Source: Thinopyrum elongatum | Lineage: Eukaryota > Streptophyta > Magnoliopsida > Poales > Poaceae | Assembly: GCA_011799875.1 (NCBI GenBank) | Contig: CM022299.1 | Coordinates: 208,388,070 to 208,452,069, forward strand | DNA: 64,000 nt | Direction: 5' to 3' | In this document: positions 10,560 through 21,699 of the stretch, in pieces | Layout of the letters: each line of letters opens with the position of its first letter | Numbering within the stretch: the stretch's first letter is position 1 | Position numbers and translations under genes: made by a program | The notes under the pieces: model-generated | Databases searched by the model: none | What the model was told of the DNA's origin: nothing | The model's input: only the letters and a program-made list of their open reading frames with translations

Positions 10560-12440
10560 GTGCTCTGACCATCTCAAATACTGAGGCACCGCCGGCTCAA
10601 CCGTATTGACAGCCCGCTTATGGACCTTCCGGTCATGCTTGCATGTGCTCGTAGTGAAAACATGATATTGGCCACTGTTAAGCTGTTTGGGATTACTCTG
10701 GTAGCCTGAGTGATTATTCTGCTGCTGATTACCCTGCCCAGACTGCTGACTATGACCACCATGGTTCCCCTAGTCCTGATAACCAGAATTTGAGCCGCCG
10801 CCACCGAAGCTGGCTCCCTAAAAACCTCTAGAGCCTGACCCGCCAGACGGCCAATTATTGTTGCCGTGATGCTGAAAAGACTGGTTCCTGTACTCTCGCA
10901 TGATATAACAATCCTTCCAAGCATGACTAGACAGCTTGTTAGGATAACTGTGCTTCGGACACGGCCCATTAAGGGATTCCTCATAATTCTTGGGCCCCCC
11001 CCCATTATAAGGTTGCTTGCCATTACGATCCTGATTTCTGAACCCTACATTCGTGTTAGCCACAAAATCTGACCCGTCGTCGGGGTATCTGCGCTTTCCA
11101 CCATTGCCCTGGTTATTGTGATTACCATTCTATGTTGAGGCATTCTGTTGCTGACCCTTGCCACCACCGTTTTTCTTGCCTTTACCCGACTTCTCCTCAT
11201 CAGAGTCGGGATCCTTCGTACCATCAGAATCAGCATATCTGGTAAGTACGTCCATGAGATTACCCATATATGTACACTTACGCTTAAGCCGCCCTAACTC
11301 CTGCTTAAGGGGCTCAAAGCGACAGTTCTTCTCTAGAATCAGGACGGCTTGAGCCGCCCCGATGTTGTCGGAAGAGTGAATGATGGCGGCAACCCGGCGA
11401 GCCCAATGATGGGCCGACCCATCTTCACACTGCACACAGTGCTCCAAATCCACAATAGTCATCGGCTGCTTGCAGGTTCCTTGAAAATTTCTAATAAAAC
11501 ACTCTTTCAACTCCGCCCAGGTGTTGATGGAATTGGGGGGCAGGTTTTTCAACCAAGTGAGAGCCGGCCCCTCCAACATCATAGTGAAGTACTTGGCGCA
11601 TACCGCATCACTGGCGTCCAACATATCCATGGCCAGCTCATAGCTCTCAATCCAAGCCTCTGGAAGGAGGTCCGCCGTGTAGTTAGGTACCTTGCGAGGA
11701 CCCTTAAAATCCTTGGGCATGCGCTTGTTACATAAAGCTGGCACTAGGCACGGCACTCCGATGGTTCTGAAATTTGACCCGGCGCCTATCGAGGCAGAAG
11801 GAACCACCGGGGGTGTCTGATAAGCCCCCTGGTTTGTTGCTTCTGCTCCACGCCGGGCTCTTGCATCGTCCACGGTCACTTGAGCGTCAGTCCTCATGTT
11901 AAGGGGTGGGTTGTCCTGGGATGGGTTACGGCGTCGTTCACTGCTGGAAACTGCTGGCGACTCAGCATGCCGGCTGTAGCTACGACTCGGCAGCGGTGTA
12001 GAATGAACATGATGCTGGCTGTAAGAGTAATTAGCCTCCTAAGCAATCGCCATCTGTAATAGCTCAATGGCGTTCTGGGTTTCAACTGCGACTGGTGACT
12101 CGCCGGTGATAGGGATCGCAGTAAGTCGGGTTGCCGCTGCTACCATGTTATCCACCGGGTTGGAGAAGTGACCCAGCGGTGTCGGGAAGTGTGGCGGTGG
12201 CGTCCGACCAAGGCGAGGATCAGGGGTCAGCTCCTCCCTTCGGGCCGGTTCTAACTGGAGTGGCTGAGCCGCCACTCCGCTCCCTGGTGCATTAGGGGTT
12301 AATTGGGGTATAACCGGTGCTCCTGGGGTACTTGGGTCTGCCCCTGGCGTATTGAACAAACGCGCGGGCTCATAACTCATAGGTAGATGGCTCCGGTACC
12401 TCTGTTGATGAACTGCGTTGGAAGTTATCTGCTCAAGGTT
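10560..12440 (-). pseudogene. Gag of element 3, capsid and zinc-finger-like C-terminus
   Basis: 12380-12039 is a Pro-rich N-terminal linker; 11897-11130 holds the capsid core (NYTADLLPEAWIESYELAMD, TWLKNLPPNSINTWAELKE, AAIIHSSDNIGAAQAV, ending in a Lys/Gly-rich GKGKKNGGGKGQQQ). Downstream frames 11063-10818 contain CPKHSYPNKLSSHAWKDC, a degenerate zinc-knuckle-like motif. Stops and shifts separate the three parts. The solo LTR at 12457-13341 separates gag from the upstream ORF. Confidence 0.75.
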
Positions 12441-12456
12441 TAGACGCCAAGCCTGC

Positions 12457-13341
12457 TGTCGGATTCAGGGCTCCGCAGACCCAAGAAGGTTCAAACTCAG
12501 GGGCATGAATGAAGGATCTCTCTTCACAACGACGCTAGCTCGCCAAACCCATGGCCTGATCTCGCCAAGTGCGCTGGATCGTGCGGAAGGAATCGACACA
12601 GAGATTCACCCAGGTTCGGGCCACCTTGCGGTGTAAAACCCTACTCCTGCTTTTGGTGGATTGGCCTCATGAGGAGGGAGAGGATGAACTAGTACAGTGG
12701 ATGAGCAACCTCGCGAGGGCTCAGGTGGCCAGAATGGATCGGTCTGGATCAGGTCCCTTTCTACGGTGATGGCTAGCCCATATTTATAGTGGCCTTGGTC
12801 CTCTTCCCTCATAGCTTAGGCGGGAAGGGATTCCACAACGGCCAATTTTGAAAGGGGACAAGGAGTACATCTTATCCTGACGAAAGGTGGTCTTCGCCTG
12901 CAAAACTTCTGGCCATGATGCCGTGGTGGGCCCAGCGATGACATCCGTCCTGCCGAATTCATGGTCTTGGTCTCATTGCACCGGAAGGGAAAGCTTTGGG
13001 GCCTTCCTCGGGAACCTGCGCTTGCCCTTGCTCCCTTAGCACCGAAGAGGAAACTGTCCCCTCTGCGCCCGCTGGCGCCCGCCTGGCCTTGGTCATCATA
13101 GCTCACGTCATCATGGCCTCACGAGGCGGGATGCTTGCATAGAGATCTCCGCTCCTCGGGAGGCAGCCTGGGGAGGCCGCTCCTCTGGAGGTCTTGGCGT
13201 CGTTCGCCTCGCGAGGCCTGGGTCCTCGCGAGGGTCTTGTCCTGGGGGTGTTGTAGCTGGGCCGTACCGGGCCGTCGATGAGTCCGCGTGCTGGGCCGCA
13301 GGCAGGCAAGTCTAGGTACCCCCGATCCTAGAACCCCGACA
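12457..13341 (-). mobile_element. Solo LTR (885 bp) with target duplication CCTGC
   Basis: On the minus strand it begins TGTCGGGGTTCTAGG at 13341 and ends CTGAATCCGACA at 12457. CCTGC occurs on both sides (12452-12456 and 13342-13346). A TATA box (CTATAAATATGG on the minus strand) lies near 12783, and the ACCCAGGTTCGGGCC box is at 12608-12622. It interrupts the gag-proximal reading frame of element 3. Confidence 0.9.
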
Positions 13342-14142
13342 CCTGCGTCTTCAGACGCTCCGCCTCCGCATTGATGTGAGCTTGCAACTCGGCTGCCCGT
13401 GTGTTTTCAGCGTTGATATCCTCCTGGGCCTTGGTCATCTGCTCGCGAATCTTCGCAATTTTTGCATTACGCTCTGCCTGGTTCTCTGAAGTGACCTCGG
13501 TTGCTAGCAAGGTTGTCAAGGCATTCATCAGCTCAGACAGAACTTGAGCCGGAGGCCTGACTGAGCCAGACACTGACGGAACTGCCGTCGTTGTAGCCCC
13601 AGTCGTCGTAGTGTTGAGAGCCGGCACCGTGCCTGCCATGAAGACGGCGGCTCGGCTCGGCGGCTCGTAGAAGTCTGGAATAATGTTGCCATCGGAACAG
13701 CCCCCAAGCCCACTGTCTTGAAGCTGGTAGATTGACTCCGTCTCGCCAGTCAAGGACTCATCACCTGAGTAGACGAGAGTCTCTCCTCCATATGTAGAAT
13801 TCTCCGCAAGCTCCACGCCATGCGTGAAGCCAACGAAGACATGCTTCCGGCTGGCTTGGATCCGGGTGGGTTGCGTGCGCCGAGCCAGCTCGACGAGGTC
13901 GGTGTAGATGTCCGGCTCAGGCTCAGATCCGCCGATCTTGCCGATGAAGACGTAGATTCCGCCAAGGGGACCCGGTAGCCGTACTCGATTAAGTCAGCCT
14001 CGGGGCCCCAGCCGGCGTCGTCGATGTAGAGCTTGCTGCGGCGACTCTTGGTCATCCTGCCGACGACGTATCCCTCGATCCCTGGGAAAGAGCCCTTCAA
14101 GAACTCGAAACCACCGTGCGTTGGCCCCATGGTGGGCGCCAA
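13342..14142 (-). pseudogene. Extra ORF upstream of gag in element 3
   Basis: Two overlapping minus frames (14142-13750 and 13816-13328) begin with an ATG in the primer-site area and encode GGFEFLKGSFPGIEGYVVGRM, a low-complexity Ser-rich part, and then a coiled-coil-like tail with INAENTRAAELQAHINAEAER, where the LTR cuts in. An ORF between LTR and gag is typical of Tat/Ogre-type elements; its function is not established. One frame change is needed to connect the two parts. Confidence 0.6.
14125..14141 (-). other. Primer-binding site of element 3
   Basis: The minus strand reads TGGCGCCCACCATGGGG, two bases after the LTR end CATGACA. A TGGCGCC start is usual for Tat and Athila branches. Confidence 0.7.
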
Positions 14143-14143
14143 C

Positions 14144-14693
14144 TGTCATGGTTTTGTCACGACAGATGTCCTAGTGTGAGGACTTAGACATGAGGCCATC
14201 GCAAATGGTGATTAGTTTGTTGGGGTTGAGCGGGTCGAGAGACATGAGTTACCCAGGTTCGGCCCCTCACGGTGGAGGTAAAAGCCTACTCCTGCTTTTC
14301 TGCTTATTGCTTGAGTATCGATTACAAGGGAGCGGATTCGCTTGACCTAGCTATCGATTGATTGTAACCTGATCTATCTGTCCCGGGGACTCGCCTTTAT
14401 ATACAGGTCAAGGCCCCTAGGTTTACAAGAGTCCGGGTCGTGTTATGACCCGTGACCGAGTCCAACTCTAAGTGGCCTTGTTCCTCTAGCAAGTCATCAT
14501 GCGGCGCCTTCTGGTTCCGGGCCGTCACCGCCGCCTTTTGGTTCCGGGCCCTAAGCCGGCCCATCTTGTGAGCCGCCCTTCCAGTCTTGCGTCTTGGCCG
14601 CTCTAGCCCATCTGAAGTTTAGCTCCAAGAGTCGCCAGTAATATGACCCGGCCTTTATACGGCGGGTTATATCGCGGGGTCATATCCTCAACA
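14144..14693 (-). repeat. 5' LTR of element 3
   Basis: Minus strand: starts TGTTGAGGATATGACC at 14693, ends CATGACA at 14144. A TATA box (TATATAAAGG on the minus strand) is near 14396 and a variant of the ACCCAGGTTCGG box lies at 14251-14264. The 14693 start could be a few bases off, because the partner LTR is not in the window. Confidence 0.75.
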
Positions 14694-14739
14694 CAAACTC
14701 CATCTATCTTTCTCTCTATCTCCCGCTATAAGTGTTCAC

Positions 14740-14985
14740 TGGCCACCCTCCACCCCCCCCCCCAACATTGAAGAAGGCCGAGAGGTTTGACAAGTCCAGG
14801 GTGGCGCAAGAAAAGAAGATCAAGCTCCAACAGACGAAGGTTGAGCTTGACCGGTTCGGAGGACACCAAGATGTTGACCATAAAAATGCTGGAGTTGGAT
14901 CCCGATGCAGCGAAGATCGTGCAAGCTTACCGTGCTAGGATGTTGAAGTGCTTGGCAGCCAATTCTGAGGAGTCGGACGCATAGT
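14740..14985 (+). pseudogene. Fragment resembling a NAM-associated C-terminal domain
   Basis: A charged helical plus-strand stretch reads SRVAQEKKIKLQQTKVELDR in one frame and then, after a +1 shift near 14860, TKMLTIKMLELDPDAAKIVQ and AYRARMLKCLAANSEESDA followed by a stop. This layout resembles the C-terminus of the large grass family annotated as NAM-associated (GST-T3-like) proteins that travel with PIF/Harbinger elements. A run of 13 C (14751-14763 area) precedes it. Only a fragment, with no start; family assignment is tentative. Confidence 0.4.
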
Positions 14986-15192
14986 GAAGAATTTGACATG
15001 GACAGCCGGCTGGGAGGCAAAAAATAAAGTTTTTTGCACAAACCGGCAACTTTTAGGATCGGTTGCATATAAAAAACTTATGAACATCCGATGCTTTTTG
15101 GTTGTGATTGCATATGTTTGCATTTATATTTACTAAATTTCTATTGATCTACATATGCTTCTCAAATGGAGGAGGTCGGAACCTGGGCGGAC

Positions 15193-15237
15193 ATTTGATG
15201 CACCGGGTTGGATGGATTTGATGCACCGGGTTGGATG
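15193..15237 (+). repeat. Short direct duplication (22-bp unit)
   Basis: ATTTGATGCACCGGGTTGGATG appears twice, offset by 23 bases. The remainder of 14986-16281 shows no gene, RNA or element I can recognise. Confidence 0.8.
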
Positions 15238-16281
15238 CCCAGCTCCCCTACCGCTGTCTGCAGACAAGTCCGGATATGTCCACATACGTTTGGCGTTGGA
15301 GTTGCCCTAATGGGGCTAGAACTAAGGAGAGAAACATAGGCCTACGGTCTTTCGTATATTATTATTTATTTGGTGACACTTGCCTCGTCGTTCATTTGTC
15401 CAAACAATCTTTTCATGACTATGACATGCCATGGTGCTGCTAGCAGTTCTCAAAGCAAAGATCATGAATCTGTACGCACGGAGATGCTATGGAAATCATA
15501 AAATATAGTTCCCCATACTAGAGAAGTGTGTGGGTTGCACTGCATGAGATAAGAAAAACTTGATGTTTTGGCCTCTCAAAAACAAATGATGTTTGGGCAG
15601 GCACCAAATAGGGAATTGCCAGGAAAAATAATTTTCTATAATATTGACAAAGCAAGAAAACAATTTTAGCCATTCAAGCTGAAGAACGATAAATACCGAA
15701 AATCAGTTTCTGATCCCAGGCTCAGATGCACCCTATATCACATCCATTGAATCACATGGGGATTTGCATCTGCCAGTGTATTGCAGGTCGTATCTAGCAC
15801 CGTATTGTTCATAAAACCGAGGGGCCACCTCAGTCATTATGACGGTCAGTGGCCCAACGGCAACACCGGACCAGGTTGGCTCACGGCACGGGCCATTTTG
15901 TGAACCGAACTGATCCGGCACCCGGCGACGACTACCAAACCCAGCCAGGCCTTATCCCCACATCTCCATCTATGTCATCTACCTTTCCAGTAATCGAGTT
16001 TGAGAACTGTTCACGAGCGCTCATCGGCGATGCGCAACAGCGCAAGGAGCATGTCTGAAGGTGCAGCACCTAGCCGCGGCCGGCGAGGATGAAAATTTTC
16101 AGTTAATACACTGAAGAAAACTCAGGCACCAAGTGTACTGAAATCATGCCAATGCTACCGTCAATACTAGAACGATAATCATGCAACACCATGATTAAGC
16201 ATCTAATCTACTGATTTTCGCTGCTGAAGTTAAATTCCTGCAGAACAGGGACGCGATTTGCCTCTTGGTCACCCAGGAGCT
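15238..16281. other. Intergenic stretch, nothing recognised
   Basis: Only short, unconvincing open frames are present. It joins the 3' side of the calmodulin gene to the retrotransposon block. The sequence flanking the MITE at 16291-16687 reads as one uninterrupted site when the MITE is removed. Confidence 0.5.
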
Positions 16282-16290
16282 TCCCCATGG

Positions 16291-16687
16291 GCCAAAATTT
16301 CATGTTTTGACCCTTTTCTGAAACTTAATCGAGATTTGACTCTAGATTGAAAAAAATTTGAGATCTGATCCTTTTGTTACTGCCAGGGTCTATGGCGATA
16401 GGGTGTAACAGCCTATCGTCAGGGACCTTGGCGGTAGAAAACAACCCTACCGCCAAACAAGCTGGCGATAGCCTGCACAACCCTACCGTCAAGGTGCTCG
16501 GCGGTAGGCACGAGCACGCATTGTGTTCAATACTTAGAAGGAATTTACGGTGTCCTTGGCGGTAGGCTGTTATACCCTACCGCCATGGACCCTGGCGGTA
16601 GCAAAAGAATCAGATCCCAAAAAAAATTCAGACTAGGGTCAGATTTCGATTAAGTTTCAAAAAAGGGTCAAAACCCGAAATTTAGCC
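16291..16687. mobile_element. Foldback MITE, Mutator-like, 9-bp target duplication
   Basis: TCCCCATGG flanks the element on both sides (16282-16290 and 16688-16696). The two ends are inverted repeats of about 140 bases, opening GCCAAAATTTCATGTTTTGACCC on the left and GGCTAAATTTCGGG on the right complement, and remain alignable through the GGCGATAGGGTGTAACAGCC region. Inside are repeated ACCCTACCGCCA / TGGCGGTAGG units. A 9-bp duplication and long inverted ends point to the Mutator superfamily. No transposase is encoded, so it is non-autonomous. Transcribed, it would fold into one long hairpin. Confidence 0.85.
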
Positions 16688-16696
16688 TCCCCATGG

Positions 16697-17435
16697 ACTG
16701 CACCGACTGCGCGGGCGACCCGTTCTTCCTCGGATGCACTTCTCCACTCGCCTGAAGCCCCAGTTCCAACCCCCACAGCTAGAACTGCCATTCGATTCAG
16801 CTACACGCGGGTGGGGGACTGCACACCGCGGAAGCAAAGCCAAGCTCCAAGTTGTCAGCTGCCAGTAGCAGATGCGCCGCCACCACCGACGGGAAACAGA
16901 AAATAAAATCGACAAAAATGTTCATATACTGTAATTAGGAATATGACACCGAAACAACACCACGAACTCACCTGTCCACCAGATATACTAGAAACTCCAA
17001 TCCGTAGGCTTCCATCTCGGGTCGCCGGCAGGCTGGGTCACTCGCCGAAATATTCATTTATATAGTTACCAAAAAAATATGCAAGCTATGTCTGTATCAG
17101 ACACACATACAGTATAACACTTCAATAACTGAGGGTAAATTGTGAGCCAGCAATGAAATCATGGAACACTGATATATAGTTATTCATTAACACACTGTGG
17201 CTACACTCTTGAAAAGTTGAAACGAACCAAACATAAATAACGGAACAGATAAAATCAGAAAGACCAGAGCAGGATCTATAAAATCTTCAAGGCAAACAAT
17301 CATTGCCTACAACATATGACACAGCACAGTGTTATATTGTTTTCGGTTTAATACAATAGCCATCCCACAAAATGGCACCTGGATAGGTAATATTTTGGTC
17401 TGATTACTGAAGCTTCCCTCAGATGGTAATGCAAC
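16697..17435. other. Downstream flank of calmodulin, probably includes its 3' UTR
   Basis: A/T-rich sequence follows the calmodulin stop at 17436 (minus strand). The 3' UTR presumably occupies its right part, but I see no clear poly(A) signal to end it. Nothing else is recognised. Confidence 0.4.
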
Positions 17436-19974
17436 TTACTTGGCCATCATGACTTTAACAAATTCGTCATAGTTGATCTGGCCATCACCGTCAACATCAG
17501 CCTCACGGACCATCTCGTCAACCTCCTCATCAGTCAACTTCTCACCAAGGTTGGTCATGACATGGCGCAGTTCAGCAGCAGAGATAAAACCATTTTGATC
17601 CTTGTCAAACACACGGAATGCCTCCTTGAGCTCTTCCTCAGAATCAGTGTCCTTCATCTTGCGGGCCATAAGGTTGAGGAATTCGGGGAAATCTATTGTT
17701 CCATTGCCGTCAGCATCCACCTCATTGATCATGTCTTGAAGCTCTGCCTCAGTGGGATTCTGCCCCAGGGAACGCATGACAGTTCCCAGCTCCTTGGTGG
17801 TAATGCAACCTGGAAAGGAGACAATCTATGTCATTCAAGTCCAGGTGTTCAGCTCTCAGGTATCCTATGTAATGTTTAAGATCATCAATTCTTGTGCAGG
17901 TGCATAATAAACAGATAAAACAAAAGGATATAATACTAAAAATGAACCTTGCTTACACTCACTAGACATAAACTAGTATCCGCTAAGCCAAAGATACAAG
18001 TCGTAATGGCTATCAAATTAGTAAGTGCAGGCTCCATCTATTTCTTCCACGGAAAAAATTATGGAGCTAACGTTCAGGACCTAATAACCCTCGGGCACAA
18101 CGGCCACTAAACCACTCGATCCGGCCATCCATTAGTGGATGATTATGATGAGTGAGCATGTGCTCACGTCAAATTGAGCAGGGCTACGCCGCAGCAGTCG
18201 CACAGTAGTGGCGTCCTTTCTTTTATAAAGCTCTTGCCTGTGTCAAGGCTCAGACTGTATGTTTACATGAATCTTTCCAACAATGCATAGTTTTGCCACA
18301 CAAAAGTGATACCATTGGATTACTAGTTAAAACTATTTTCATGTTGGTCATACTTCTGTACTTATGAGCATGATGATTAAGTCCAATTTTGGAGACCATT
18401 AGTCTTATTTCCATCTAGCTAACAATGTGCGAACCCACAACAACTCAAGATATTCCAACGATTGTCAGGTAAATCACCGTTTTGTCTTCTTTTGACCTAA
18501 AATCAAGAGCAACTAGCAAACCATGCCCCTTGGATTGATTCAGGCAGCTATCCTCCACAGAACTGCCACTTGATATATGTTATTAGTTATCTGATGCGTG
18601 GTGCCAAACTATCATGTCCATGCTTTTATTTTCAGTCTCAACTTGACTTGTCAGCAAACACATACTTGTGGAACTATTAACTCAATAATGAACAGCATAA
18701 CATACTGTGTTAGTGTGTTTGGTCTTTGGACCATGTTGGCATGGCACCGATGACTTACTATCTGCATAATATGTTTGCTAACAAAGAAACTGCACCTTTC
18801 AAATAAAATACTTTCAACAACTGTAAGGATAAACCCCACTAACAAATAGTAAAAGAAAAAACAACCTTCAAAAGCTTGATAAAGCACATACATTAGGTAT
18901 AAAGTTATTTAATGGTAATAATTAACTTCGAATCCTACCTAGGTTGAATTCATTAGTTTTCCACTTATTGAATTTGCTATCAGAGAGTATTTGCAGAACG
19001 AAAAGGAAAACACTTCCCGCAGATCACGATAGGTAAGCAACAAAAGTGAGTCCTTCATTCAATTTATCAATTGATATTAGTCCTCCTGATGGTAATGTTC
19101 AGTGATGACGAAGCTATGCACGTAACAGAGGCATGTTGCAGCAGCAGCCAGTTTTGCAGCGAATAGATTCAGAACATCCTCAACTGCTTTACAGTTTACC
19201 TTCTCTGTGACAGAATCTGTACAACTTTCGCTAGTAATTTCCTGATTTACCCTCCTATCCTGAGTATCTAGTTGATAGCTCTCCAGCAACTTATGGACCA
19301 CTCCCAGTTATACATCTAAGGCTCTAACTCTGAAACAACCAGATTATAATTAATGAGTGCATGTTGTGTGACCTCAAAGCATAGAGAAGCACTCTTTGGA
19401 TAACACTATCATCCAATGTAAACTACAACGTACGATTTTTCGAGAGTGAAATCATAGCAAACTAACGCGAATGAATCTAGACTCCACAGAGTGCATTTTC
19501 TATTATTTAGTCATTTAAGCTCTAGAGAGATTATTCCCTTGCGCTGCAACAAACTGGAGCCCTTAATATACAATTGAAGAAACATGATAGTGAGATGAAC
19601 GCAATGATTCCACCAACAAATCGAACAAAATCACGGCCTATGAGTGACGAATCAAAACTCGGCAGACCTCTATCCGTTGGCACAAACTGATGATGGATCA
19701 AGCGATCAGTTATCGTTTACCCCCAATCAAGCTACGCCACTCTCTAAGATCCAAAAGTGACAAGCAGTCAAGCATTGAGGGCAGGCCCGTAGACTCCAAA
19801 CGGATCTCAAGAAATCACAATAGATGGGGATTCAAAAGGAAGGCGTGCAGACCAGGAATCGAGATCCGCGATCCCTCGAAACCGAGAACGATCCAACAGA
19901 TAGTTCCTGGTCGATCGTTGACCAATACTGACAAAGCAAACAGATCAAGAAGACGCATAATCTCTTCGCCTAAC

Positions 19975-20023
<49 letters not shown>

Positions 20024-20099
20024 CGTCCCCATCCTTGTCGAAGAGGCTGAAAGCCTCCTTGAACTCGGCGATCTGGTCGTCGGTGAGCTGGTCCGCCAT
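17436..20099 (-). CDS. CAM: Calmodulin (two coding exons, complete)
   Basis: Exon 1 is 20099-20024 (76 bp, [20 protein letters not shown]...) and exon 2 is 17809-17436 (374 bp), together 450 bp, 149 residues plus TAA, the exact plant calmodulin length. The intron splits the Gly codon before Cys26 of EF hand 1, the conserved plant position. Splice sites are GT at 20023-20022 and CAG ending at 17810. Four EF-hand loops are visible: [36 protein letters not shown] and [12 protein letters not shown]. Calmodulin is the cytosolic/nuclear Ca2+ sensor that binds target enzymes, channels and kinases. No damage is seen; it is probably functional. A LINE lies about 350 bp upstream of the ATG and a (GA)n tract abuts the donor site. 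Confidence 0.97.
17810..20023 (-). other. Calmodulin intron 1 (2.2 kb)
   Basis: The intron runs from GTAC (20023) to TTTCCAG (17810). Apart from the pyrimidine-rich (CT)n start, it contains no recognisable element or reading frame. A long first intron after the Gly25 codon is typical of plant calmodulin genes and often carries expression-enhancing signals, but none is demonstrated here. Confidence 0.9.
19978..20020 (+). repeat. (GA)n microsatellite at the calmodulin donor splice site
   Basis: 43 bases of alternating GA (CT on the sense strand of the gene) start three bases inside the intron, so the intron reads GTAC followed by about 21 CT units. Confidence 0.98.
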
Positions 20100-20203
20100 T
20101 GGCCGCAAGTCGGGTCGGAGATGGCGAGGGGGGAGGGAGGAAGGTGGCGATGCGAATGAGCGTTCTTGTGGGTAGGAGAAGACTTCCCCTGGTTCGGTCG
20201 TCA

Positions 20204-20229
20204 ACTTGGGCACGTTCAATTGCCCAAGT
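20204..20229. other. Inverted repeat in the calmodulin 5' region
   Basis: ACTTGGGCA and TGCCCAAGT are separated by eight bases about 105-130 bp upstream of the calmodulin ATG. It may sit in the 5' UTR or core promoter; no TATA box was recognised nearby. Role unknown. Confidence 0.45.
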
Positions 20230-20320
20230 GGCTCGTTTTTTCTTTTACTCTCTTTTTTTCTAAGCAGGTAATTACCCGTGGGTTGCAATGATGGCATAAT
20301 ATTCTCTCGTAACAATGTGT

Positions 20321-20444
20321 CGCTGCGGTGCCACGACGCTGCAAGTCAGCGGTGTTGGCGCCGGATCAGCACTTGCTACTATCGCTGCGGTGCCACGACG
20401 CTGCAAGTCAGCGGTGTTGGCGCCGGATCAGCACCTGCTACTAT
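20321..20444 (+). repeat. Tandem duplication, 62-bp unit
   Basis: A unit starting CGCTGCGGTGCCACGACGCT and ending CTACTATC is present twice, nearly identical, with period 62. It lies between the calmodulin 5' region and the LINE, and the end of copy two forms the start of the LINE's candidate target duplication. Confidence 0.92.
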
Positions 20445-20786
20445 CTTTTTTAGGCCGTGAACCCGTTTTTACCATAAGAGGTGAAGCACGAGGCGACTAG
20501 GGTTTTGGCGCGCGGTGGCCGGCATCTTCGCTGTCGTCTCCTTTTCTTCATTACAAGCTGGATAGCTGATGAGGATTTCTTGGTGTGGCATCAGCGTTTC
20601 TTCCCTGACTGTCTAGATCAGATCAGCAGATTGTTCATGAAAATTATAAGGTTTTGAGGTTGTGCTCTTCATCCTCCTCAGAGGGAGCTTCGTCTCCAGA
20701 TTCGCCGTCCCCTAGCAAATTTAATTTACGGTTTGCTGTCCTCCAGCGCCGCTGCCGACCGAGAGTTTTTTCGTTTTTTTACTGTC

Positions 20787-21690
20787 ATGAAGATACTAGC
20801 ATGGAACTGTCACGGGCTCGGGAACGCCCCGGCAGTCCGAGTTTTGTTGGATGTCCAGCGAAGTTGCAACCTCGATGTGATGTTCTTTGCGGAGACTCGC
20901 CTCGAATCTTATCTGGCTGAATGTTTGCGAAAGAGATTGAAGATGGACCAATAACTAGTCTGCCCAGGTGATGTGAGGAAAGGTGGTATAATTCTGTTTT
21001 GGAACAATAATATTAAAGTCCATAGATTAGCCTTGGTGCTATGTTCATTAATGTAAAATTTGAAGAAAGAGACAATACGTTTTGGCGTTTGACTACAGGG
21101 ATGCATGTGAAGTTTAAGTGGGAAAATAAACATTTGACTTGGAATCACATGAGGCAATTGCACCAAAACCAGAACCTCCCATGGTTACTTATAGGAGATC
21201 TTAATGAAATCCAGTTCCTCCATGAAAAGGGAGGTGGGAATCCAAGGCACATCCAATATGTGCAAGCCTTTTAGAATGCAATGGATGATTGCGAGCTTCA
21301 GGATCTTGAGTGGGGGGAGGGGGGCGTTTCACATGGTACAAAGCCAGAATTAAGGAAAGATTGGACAATGTCTCGTGAACAAAGCATGGAATAATCTTTT
21401 TCCTCAAGCTGCCTTAGAGAACCAAGAGTTTAATCACTCAGATCATCGACCCCTACTAGTGTATACTAATTTTTATGGTCGGTCGGTTAGTGGATCTAGT
21501 AACATGCGTGAAGCTAATTTTAACACAATGGTTGAGGAAGCATGGACAGAAACTGGTGTTGATCCCGGGGTAACAAACATTTATGAGAGACTAAATAAAA
21601 TGCATGATCACTTCCACGATTGGGATCAGCGGGTTCTAAAGAAACCTAAGAAGCGGCTACGCAAGGCACAAAGGGATTTGGAGAAAGTCA
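20787..21690 (+). pseudogene. LINE ORF2, apurinic-type endonuclease part
   Basis: Begins MKILAWNCHGLGN, the usual start of plant L1 ORF2, with FFAETRLE following. After stops and frame changes, LLIGDLNEIQFLHEKGG (about 21185-21240) and NHSDHRPLLVY (about 21435) complete the endonuclease motifs (Glu, GDLNE, SDH). It is broken at 20953-20955 and again later, so no enzyme is made. Confidence 0.85.
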
Positions 21691-21699
21691 TGGCAGGCC

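Larger units (their letters stand above)
7845..14693 (-). mobile_element. Tat-lineage Ty3/gypsy retrotransposon (element 3), 5' portion
   Basis: Read on the minus strand: LTR 14693-14144, primer site 14141-14125, an extra ORF before gag, gag, protease, RT, RNase H and a second RNase H, broken off at 7845 by insertion of element 2. The extra ORF ahead of gag and the duplicated RNase H are features of the Tat/Ogre/Retand branch. A solo LTR (12457-13341) lies in the gag region. Several frameshifts and stops show it is dead. Integrase is not in the window. Confidence 0.85.

Noticed and set aside
19815..20315. Minus-strand frame of 166 codons with a Ser/Leu run across the calmodulin start
   Set aside because: It is calmodulin exon 1 plus 5' UTR and intron read through; the SLSLSL run is the (CT)n intron tract. 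The spliced gene explains it.
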